Shown piece by piece: positions 1 through 64,000 of a DNA stretch of 64,000 nt. Within the stretch, counting starts at the first letter, position 1; every line of letters starts with the position of its first letter. Origin of the DNA: Amorphochlora amoebiformis (Eukaryota > Cercozoa > Chlorarachniophyceae); contig BAAHQB010000172.1 of NCBI GenBank assembly GCA_054601695.1, positions 124,001 to 188,000 on the forward strand, written 5' to 3'. A model generated the notes under the pieces. The model saw nothing but the letters and a program-made list of their open reading frames with translations, made no database searches and had not been told where the DNA came from. The position numbers and the translations under genes were made by a program.

Positions 1-89
1 AATATATATATATATGAGTATAAAATATATATATGTATATATATGTCTATTTATCTATATGGCTATACAATATTTGTGTTAAAAAGCAT

Positions 90-130
<41 letters not shown>

Positions 131-840
131 TTATTTATATATATAATATGTTACGTTCAATATAATAAATACAACACGTCTATATTCATTTGTAACGTAC
201 ACTCCATAAAACAAACATTATGTACAATACACGTACACTCCATAAAACAAACATTATGTGCAATACACGTACACTCATAAAACAAACATTGTATACGATA
301 CATATACAGTTTCATATTCATATACCGTACACTCCATAAAACAAACATTATATACAATACATATACAGTTTCATATTCATACACCGCACACTCCATAAAA
401 TAAACAATATATACAATACATATACACTCCACAAAACAAACATTATATACAATACACATACAGTTTCATATCCATACACCGTACACTCCATAAAATAAAC
501 ATTATATACAATACACATACACTCCATAAAATAAACATTATATACAATACACATACAGTTTCATATTCATACACCGTATAATCCATAAAATAAACATTAT
601 AATACAGTTTCATATTCATACACTATACACTCCATAAAACAAACATGATATACAATACATATACAGTTTCATATTCATACACCGTATAATCCATAAATTA
701 AACATTATATACAATACACATACAGTTTCATATTCATACACCTTATATTCATACACTTTACACTCCATTTAAACAAACATTATATACAATACACACACAG
801 TTTCATATTCATACACACATACATATCCACATCCATACAG
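1..840. repeat. TA tracts and a ~59-bp minisatellite
   Basis: TA repeats to about 150, then about a dozen degenerate units containing CCATAAAACAAACATTATA and CATACAGTTTCATATTCATA, with shorter units mixed in. Intronic; the last unit leads into the acceptor at 840. Confidence 0.8.
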
Positions 841-10206
<9,366 letters not shown>

Positions 10207-10980
10207 ACTATAGTGTAATTATAGTAAACTAGCACGGAGATTCTGATTAGACTGATTTATGAAAAAATGCCGCATGCAAACTCCCTAAGTCTGTACCGTA
10301 GGCAGCTTCCCAGGCTAGTCCGAGGAAGTTACTAGAATTGGTAGAATCCTTGAGATCTCGATTAAAACTTGAAATTGGATTAATCTAGTTAATTCATGAA
10401 ATTCAGATTAATTATATCATCTCGATCCCTAGAATCCTTCTAAGTCTTTCTAGCATTATCTAGATTATCTAGATTATACTCTAGATACTACTGCTAGTCT
10501 AGCTAGTACTAGACTAATGTAACATAACAACTAGCATAACTACAAATCACATACATTTTGTCTAGTTTGTGTATGTAATTTATATCATACACGTCTGTAG
10601 TACTGGAGTAATCTGGAGTAATCGACCTTGGAATCAAGTGATATAACACAACCACGTTATGTGTACTAGAATATATATCATACACGTGTGTACTCGGAAC
10701 CAAGTAGTCACTAGTGAGTAGTGACTCACTGCCGTCCTTAGTCTAGATAGTATAATTGGTTATATACTAGATACATAAGACTAGCTATATATATAGCCGC
10801 TAGCATCTAGAGTAAAGTCTAGATACTAGTTTATCAATAATATATATACATACATATATATTTATATACACAAGTATATATGTAATATTATGTATATATA
10901 TATATATATATATATGTATATAATATGTCCACATACATTCATACTATTGTACAATTGTACAATTCTAAATTAATATTACA
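10207..10980. other. CTAG-rich intergenic region after CFAP251
   Basis: Unique sequence dense in CTAG (for example around 10455-10515 and 10740-10830), with TA at 10845-10925. It includes the longer palindrome GTCACTAGTGAGTAGTGAC near 10708. No gene found; probably the 3' flank. Confidence 0.6.
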
Positions 10981-11974
10981 GTTACGATTGAGCATAGCTA
11001 GAGCCCTTAAGCTTAACCCAATAGCTCAAGTGACGCCCCACCTTAGCCCTACGTAAATAACCAACGCGGTGCCCAATCTAACCTTATCATTCACCGTACA
11101 TACAGCCCAGATTTCACGACTGCGGTTTGAAAAAGAGATGTTTGCGAGTCTTTATGAGCTGTACGCCGTCGCTTCGCTGTCACTTTCGGCCCGCAGCTCC
11201 TTCCCTTTTAAAGTCCCCTGAGCATATTGCAACCTAGCACATCAGCTGCGGTAAACATGGATTTAAAACGATATCGAGCTTTTCGAACCCGTGAGGTCTG
11301 TTCCTCCGTTCCTTTCCCATTCCTGCCTTCCTTTCTTCTGCATGGAGCCCCCCGACAGTGGGCCGACCCACTCGACGACCGGTTTGATTGGATTTAACTG
11401 TGGGCCGCCAGTACCGGGTATTGACAACACAACCTGTCACACAGGGTGACATATCACTCAGAGTGACGAATTCGAACCGATTAATTTTAAAAATCTCTTA
11501 AAACTTCACGACCCCACCCCACGCAGCTTAAGGTCCGCTACCCTGGCCCTTTCAACCGTCTCCCTCCCCCCCCCAACGAATAGAATACTCAAAAATAAAG
11601 CGTACAATTTCAACTCAAGTCAAAATTTTTCACTTTTTCCGAGAGAGGGGGAGAGGCGTGAGGGAGATGAAAGGAGAAAGGAAGGTCGAGATATTTTCTA
11701 GAAATATGTCGTTCTGTGCTCGCGGGAACGGGTTTGGTGGTCGTGCGGAGATGTACAGAGGGGTTTGTAGCATGTGTTTGTGTGTGTGGGCGTGTGGATG
11801 CATCCGAGGGCTTGATGGCCCTTGAGGGATGTGGGATTGAAATTGCGAACCGTTGGAGTTCATTGTGATATATAATATAAGATTATATATATCTGTGTGT
11901 CATATGTACATGTATATATGTATACATATAAAATGTATTCATACATACAAATAATACACATATACATACGTATA

Positions 11975-12063
<89 letters not shown>

Positions 12064-12084
12064 CTATCTATCTAGTGTAAACAC

Positions 12085-12150
<66 letters not shown>

Positions 12151-12164
12151 CATATATGTAGAGT
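10981..12164. other. Unique intergenic region and TA tract upstream of the PDP-like gene
   Basis: 10981-11870 is non-repetitive and higher in GC. It has short open frames on the minus strand that I do not support as genes. 11875-12150 is TA. It probably contains the promoter of the gene starting at 12165. Confidence 0.55.
11436..11467. promoter_or_regulatory. Two 15-nt palindromes upstream of the PDP-like gene
   Basis: GTCACACAGGGTGAC at 11436-11450 and ATCACTCAGAGTGAC at 11453-11467 match the motif seen at 47348-47464. They sit about 0.7 kb before the ATG at 12165, in unique sequence. The same element before two phosphatase genes suggests a promoter element. Confidence 0.5.
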
Positions 12165-29881
<17,717 letters not shown>

Positions 29882-30469
29882 CAGCTGTAGCAAAGTCGCA
29901 CAGCTAGCACAGGGACCGCAACTAAGTCTAGTAAATCGCTAGTATAGAACATGATGCTGCGGAGGCGTACATACATCTAGATACATGTAGCTTTGAGTGA
30001 GAAAGGGAACTGTTATATGTAAACCATTCGCAAGCTGCAGGAGAAACGGGCCTTTTTTTTATTATTACATATATACACATTATATATCTGGTATATATAG
30101 ATCAATTGGTTACAATTTCTAGTATTTATTGACTAGATTGACTAGATTTATTCTAGTTATTTACTAGTTATTCGCGGTTATTACATCGACATTCTAGACA
30201 TTTGCATTGAACTAGTGAAGCTATATACTAGATACTAGATATACTAGATATATATGATTGATTATTCCATTTAAATTAATTAATGCTGTGCGTAGTGTCT
30301 AGAGTGTAAAACTTCCTGTCAGGCGTCATGCCTAGATGCCATCGGCCTACTTTCTGCATGTCTGGTACTTACAATCGTTGTATAACATCTAGTATAACGG
30401 ACTCCTAGTATGGTAACGATTGTATGTATCTCTAGTATCCAGTAAACTATAGCTGACTGACGGTGCATG

Positions 30470-30561
<92 letters not shown>

Positions 30562-31134
30562 GCGCATTGAGACTCATCGTCTACTAGCAGCTACAGACCG
30601 CCGATGATGAACACTCAAGTTTGTAGCGGTTGCATTGTACAAGGTACAATGTCATAATACAAGGTTGCAGCGCTAGAGAATCAATATGTATACATATTGA
30701 CACGTTGTATATACAACTAAGTATACGCACGTGTTGTCAACTTGTCATGCGTATACGTACGTATACGCCAAGTGAAATTTACACTTTACACGTGGACAGC
30801 ACTATACGTACACACACAGGAATTGTAATTTAAAGTACGCAGCAATCGTTCATTGCACGCCCTCTATACTCTCCATTAGTCTCCAGCTCGTTCACGCGTA
30901 TGTTAGGATCCATCCGTACATCAGTATACGAATGAATTCGAATGTGTATAGTGCGTAAGCGCGTATTGGTACGCATGGGACGAATCCAGCTTACATGTAC
31001 GTACGCATGCGCATGCATGTGTTGAGAATTAATTTCAACTGCATACCACACGTGCTTATACTGTAAGTTGGAAAATACAGTCACAATAACCTGCGATGCT
31101 CATATATCTCGTATATAAAAAATTTAATGTAACA

Positions 31135-31172
<38 letters not shown>

Positions 31173-31700
31173 TAGATATATATAATATATGTATATATAT
31201 ATATTTATAAATATATATATATTATTATTATATATATTTTTGTATATAGTACTATCTGAGTAGTACAGCCATTACCAAGCCTAGTATCTAGACTCTAGAG
31301 TATCTAGAGTATAGTCATTACCAAGATATCCTACATATTAGAGAAAACATATGGATTACAGACACCCTCTGCCGCTCTGCTGGGCTTTATACTAGTTCTA
31401 GTAGTTATAGTAGTGTAGCATCATAGTAACCACTACAGGTTATGCTAGTTACTAGAGTTATGCATTAGCTACTAGAGCTAGACTAGATGCAATTGCAACT
31501 TCGGACCAGACCGATGTTGACAACGTTACGTTTCGTTCACAGCAGCAGCGCGCATATGCTTGACTAAAGTTAGATTCTACTTATAGTCCATTTAAATAAA
31601 TATCGATTGAAACCTGGCGAGCTCGAGCTCACGCTCGAAAGGTCCTGGCAGTTAATTCTAGAGTTGTAAATTTCTAGAGTTGGTTTTTCATCCCAAGATT
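29882..31700. other. CTAG-rich intergenic region
   Basis: Unique sequence rich in CTAG (29925-30300, 31280-31500) with TA blocks at 30474-30556 and 31138-31240. Around 30680-31060 many GTACGT and CGTATACG self-complementary words occur. No gene supported; it separates two converging genes. Confidence 0.6.
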
Positions 31701-32041
31701 CATCAGCTCTCCTGACAATGGCGCAGGATTTCTCTGTTCTCTCTCGAAAATAAAAAAGAAAAAAAAAGGAACAAGAGAAGTGTATACGTCTTATTACGAG
31801 TATATCAGCTATAGATTCCTTCCAATCCTTCTCACAAAATCCATTTATTTTTTTTGGTTGTGTTTTTTTAATTGAGAATTTTTTTTTTTTTTTTGAGTTC
31901 ATTTTTTTTTTTTTATCTTTTTCAATTTTGTGTTTTCTGTGTAGGTTCGTTCTATGCTGTGTATACTTGTTTACATGCAAAGTATATTATAAACATATAT
32001 ATACATATATATATATATATATGTATATATATATGTATATT

Positions 32042-32079
<38 letters not shown>

Positions 32080-32173
32080 CCTGTATGTACATATATGTAT
32101 ACATATATGTATATAGATTATATACATGAATATAAAATAAATATGCTTAAATTTATGTATAAATACACATATC

Positions 32174-32229
<56 letters not shown>

Positions 32230-33150
32230 GTGTGTATATATCTATGTAAAACTCGGCTGCAAAATATCCCAATCTCCCCCTTCTGGAAATTTGTGGCGGT
32301 AGACCGGAATACTAAGAAGAAAAGATCGGGAAAAAATTGACCACATAGAATGACAACGGAAAGAACAAGAGAACAACAAATAACAAGGAACAAGGAACAA
32401 GAAAATACAAGGAAAACTCCTTGGAAAAGAACAAAAAGAAGGAAAGAAAAGAAGGAAAGAAAAGAACAAGCGGGAGAGGAAAAAAAAAAAAAAGAACAAA
32501 AAAGAAAAAAACACGAAAGAACAAGTAAAAGAGAGGGAAAAAAAAAAAAAAAACAAAAAAGGAGAAGAAAAGGAACAAGAAAAGAAGAACAAGAGAGGAA
32601 AAAAAAAAAGAAAAAAAAAAAGGAACGAGGACAAGCAATCGAGGAAAAAAATTAAGAAAAAGAACACAAGAATACGAGAGGAATCTCCCTCTCTCTCTCC
32701 TACAAAGAGGGGTCGAGGCAGATCGGAATACTGTTATCTAGAATATTCTACTGTTATCTAGAATATTCTACTGTTTTCTAGAATATTCTACTGTTATCTA
32801 GAATATTCTAGAATATTCTCCCGTTTCCCGAATCTCTACTGTCATATACATACATATTAATACTAGTGTGTATATATATCTCTCCCTATATGTATGCATA
32901 TATATATACACATACATACATACCTACATACATGCGTATACATATGCACACAAAAATCTAGTTATATGCTGCGCACAAAGAAAAGAGATAGCACCATTAA
33001 TTTATAAAACTCAACTCGCTCCAAAAATCCTCTCATCCGATTTTGTCTCTTTCCTCTCTCCCCCCCCTCCCTTCACCCCCCCCCCCCAACCCTCTAATAT
33101 CCTCTTGTTCTCCGAAAAAACGATGTTGAACCCCGAGGCGGCGGGGAGGG
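31701..33150. repeat. Intergenic: TA, A/G-rich and 20-bp repeats
   Basis: TA 31995-32230, GGAAAGAACAAG-type purine tract 32345-32670, four units of CTGTTATCTAGAATATTCTA at 32733-32815, then a C-rich patch at 33060-33090. This is the 3' flank of the minus-strand phosphatase. Confidence 0.7.
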
Positions 33151-46731
<13,581 letters not shown>

Positions 46732-47849
46732 CTGCAATCAGACCTCTAACCCTGACACGTACAGAGCCGAAGGAATGAAACAACCTTGTTCAATTCTCAA
46801 TATATCTACCCGTGCGTACTCTCTCCCTCCCCAAGAAAACCCCGAGCTAGACTCCACGAATGGTAATTCTCATACACATGTGAACAGTCTCGAAAATCTT
46901 TCGAGGAAGGTCAAAATACACTCGATGTCAAACAGATATTCAACTCACTCTCGACGTCGGCCAACTTGGTTTCGGGAGGGGATAAAGGAAAGAATATATT
47001 CTCATCAGGGGGGAGAAGAGGGGAATACCATGCATTTCGGCCGCTCCCACCAGATAATCTTCATTTCCATCTCTTCTCAGACACTTGGAAGTCACCGGAT
47101 GGGGTAAAGTCGCGCCCTATTCCGCCCCCCGAGCGTGATTGTTTTTAGGAAAAAGAAGGAGTGTTGAGTTAATTTCACGGAAGGGGTAGTCTTCGGGCAG
47201 GGCGGAGAGGAGAAAGCTGTTTGATAGGCTTTGGAAATAATGGTGAGGCAGGGGGGAGGCTACCATGCTGTCCGGGGTGCTGTCAGCTGTCGAGGGGCCG
47301 ACCTTTTCTGTATTATACTCTATTTTATCGGCCCAGAATTGGTTTTGGTCACTTTGAGTGACAATAGAAAACACTGAGTCACTTTATGTGACGTTTTGAT
47401 AAGTCACGCTGAATGACATTAAATTCTCGTCGATATTGATGACACATAGGTCATTCTACGTGACAATTTCGATTTGATGGGACCCGTGCCCGAATGCCCT
47501 TGCTGCGCTCCCGCGTTAAATCGCCATCATAACGATATGTTACACAATTTATATCAAAAGGATGTGCCATATACAACTGGCATAGCAGTTTTGAGCGAAA
47601 AAAATTCATTTTTCTGCCAATTCACGTCCTATGATTCATACCGGATGACATAAACCTAACCCTAGCCCATAACCCTACTCCAGCTCGTCCCAATTCAATG
47701 AATTCAGACCATAACCGTAATCATCACCCTCACAACCCTAATCATAACCCGAATCAGGACCCTAATTCTAAGAACTGTAAGCCTATGGCTAGATAGACAG
47801 TGTCAGACACTTCTAACCTTCAATCTGAACCTCTAGACCTATTATGAGC

Positions 47850-47919
<70 letters not shown>

Positions 47920-48409
47920 CTAAGAACAAGGTTTATATTTTCACAGCCGAATTGCATAAATGGGTTGAAAAATTCTTATGATTTGGGTCACTGTTAGGGT
48001 ATGAGTCAACTAGTTGCTAATGTTTAAGGTTAGTTTTAGGAACTTGAGGGTTATATTTGGGGGCCCAAGGGTTTGATTTATGACTAGATTAAGTTGTAAT
48101 ATGAGGCCTAAAGGTTTGATTAGAAATTAGGATTTGGTTTATGGTTATTTTAAGATAAAGATTACGCACAAGATTAAGTTAGGTTTAGAACTAAGTTTAG
48201 AGTCAGATTAGGGCTTGCTCTAATAATATATACAATTAATTTTGCAAAATAGTATATTATATCATGAGCACCATAAATGCAACATGTCCCTAACCCTAAC
48301 CCTAACCCAAACTCTAACCCTAACCCTAACGTCAACCCTAACACCGATGTACATATTTACACGGCCGTTGTACTACAGTACAGCGTCGTACACACCTATA
48401 TACATATCA

Positions 48410-48441
<32 letters not shown>

Positions 48442-48461
48442 TTAATATGCATACAGATATG

Positions 48462-48554
<93 letters not shown>

Positions 48555-48881
48555 CATATATCCACACGACAAGTATGCAATTCTCTATTCAGTCGCAAAC
48601 ACAGATGAAATTTTTTTCACGTCTGCATGTTTACACGGCCACTCTACATGACCTCAAGGTATGAAACATCCGTGTACATATTTACACGGCCTTTTGCATG
48701 CCCCCACGGACCTTAATCACTCGTGTGTGTGTGCACGCTCACATAGTCCGAATGATTGCTTTCACGAATCTTATAAATGCATCCGTCGAAGAAAATACCA
48801 ATATCCAGTAGGAAGTCCAAACAGCCCTGAAATGATAGTGAAATCTACCCTTTACCCTTTAATGTATTATTAGCTTTTTAG
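46732..48881. other. Divergent intergenic region
   Basis: 46740-47640 is unique and higher in GC. It has short open frames on both strands that I do not support, and the GTCAC-N5-GTGAC sites. 47645-47780 is CCCTAA-like, 47855-47917 TA, 47950-48240 a degenerate TTAGG-like stretch, 48290-48345 CCCTAA. 48350-48720 contains units with TACATATTTACACGGCC. The first exon of the minus-strand gene and the missing 5' exons of the plus-strand gene are expected here. Confidence 0.5.
47348..47464. promoter_or_regulatory. Four 15-nt palindromes GTCAC-N5-GTGAC
   Basis: Copies at 47348-47362, 47378-47392, 47403-47417 and 47450-47464 share the form GTCAC, five bases, GTGAC with at most one mismatch per arm. 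They lie between the minus-strand phosphatase and the plus-strand gene ending 49934, where a shared promoter is expected. Likely protein-binding sites; the factor is unknown. Confidence 0.55.
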
Positions 48882-63837
<14,956 letters not shown>

Positions 63838-63865
63838 GTCAATATTCCTTCATATTATCTCATAT

Positions 63866-63959
<94 letters not shown>

Positions 63960-64000
63960 CATATATGTATATATATATTGTTATGGCAATAATATAGATA

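Noticed and set aside
46775-47374. Open frames of 110 (plus) and 85 (minus) codons in the divergent spacer
   Set aside because: They overlap each other and the palindromic sites, show no recognisable motifs and have no splice partners.

Overview
The window is from an intron-rich nuclear genome of a flagellated eukaryote, most likely a protist. One gene encodes a ciliary radial-spoke protein, and spliced genes with GT-AG boundaries occur on both strands. I cannot place the species. The telomere-type repeat is TTAGGG/CCCTAA, but the long arrays here are internal and degenerate, so they are not a chromosome end. Almost every long open frame is a translated microsatellite (TA, CT, GA, CA or CCCTAA). 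Real coding sequence sits in very short exons (about 30-120 nt) isolated in expanded introns. The exons I could join add up to about 4.2 kb, roughly 6.5 percent of the window.

Layout: (1) 841-10206, plus strand, the 3' part of a CFAP251/WDR66-like gene (14 exons; the 5' part lies left of the window). (2) 10207-12164, intergenic, CTAG-rich and then unique sequence. (3) 12165-29881, plus strand, a complete or nearly complete PP2C phosphatase of the pyruvate dehydrogenase phosphatase type with a putative mitochondrial N-terminus (20 exons found; one internal segment not located). (4) 29882-33150, intergenic, CTAG-rich and purine-rich. (5) 33151-46731, minus strand, a second PP2C phosphatase of the classical soluble type carrying a C-terminal extension with two hydrophobic segments (21 exons; first exon uncertain). 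(6) about 46732-48881, a divergent intergenic region carrying four 15-nt GTCAC-N5-GTGAC palindromes. (7) 48882-49934, plus strand, the 3' end of an unrecognised gene. (8) about 50551-63837 and beyond, plus strand, a type II membrane glycosyltransferase-like gene that runs off the right end.

The joined exon lengths keep the reading frame across each gene, which is the main support for the models. The introns are the most unusual part. They consist of TA microsatellites, CCCTAA-like arrays and CT/GA tracts that often begin or end exactly at the splice sites. Many also contain tandem or inverted degenerate copies of the neighbouring exon edge together with its splice site. Three exon boundaries look canonical except for one base. 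The genes share no obvious pathway: one is axonemal, two are phosphatases of different classes, and one is probably a secretory-pathway enzyme.
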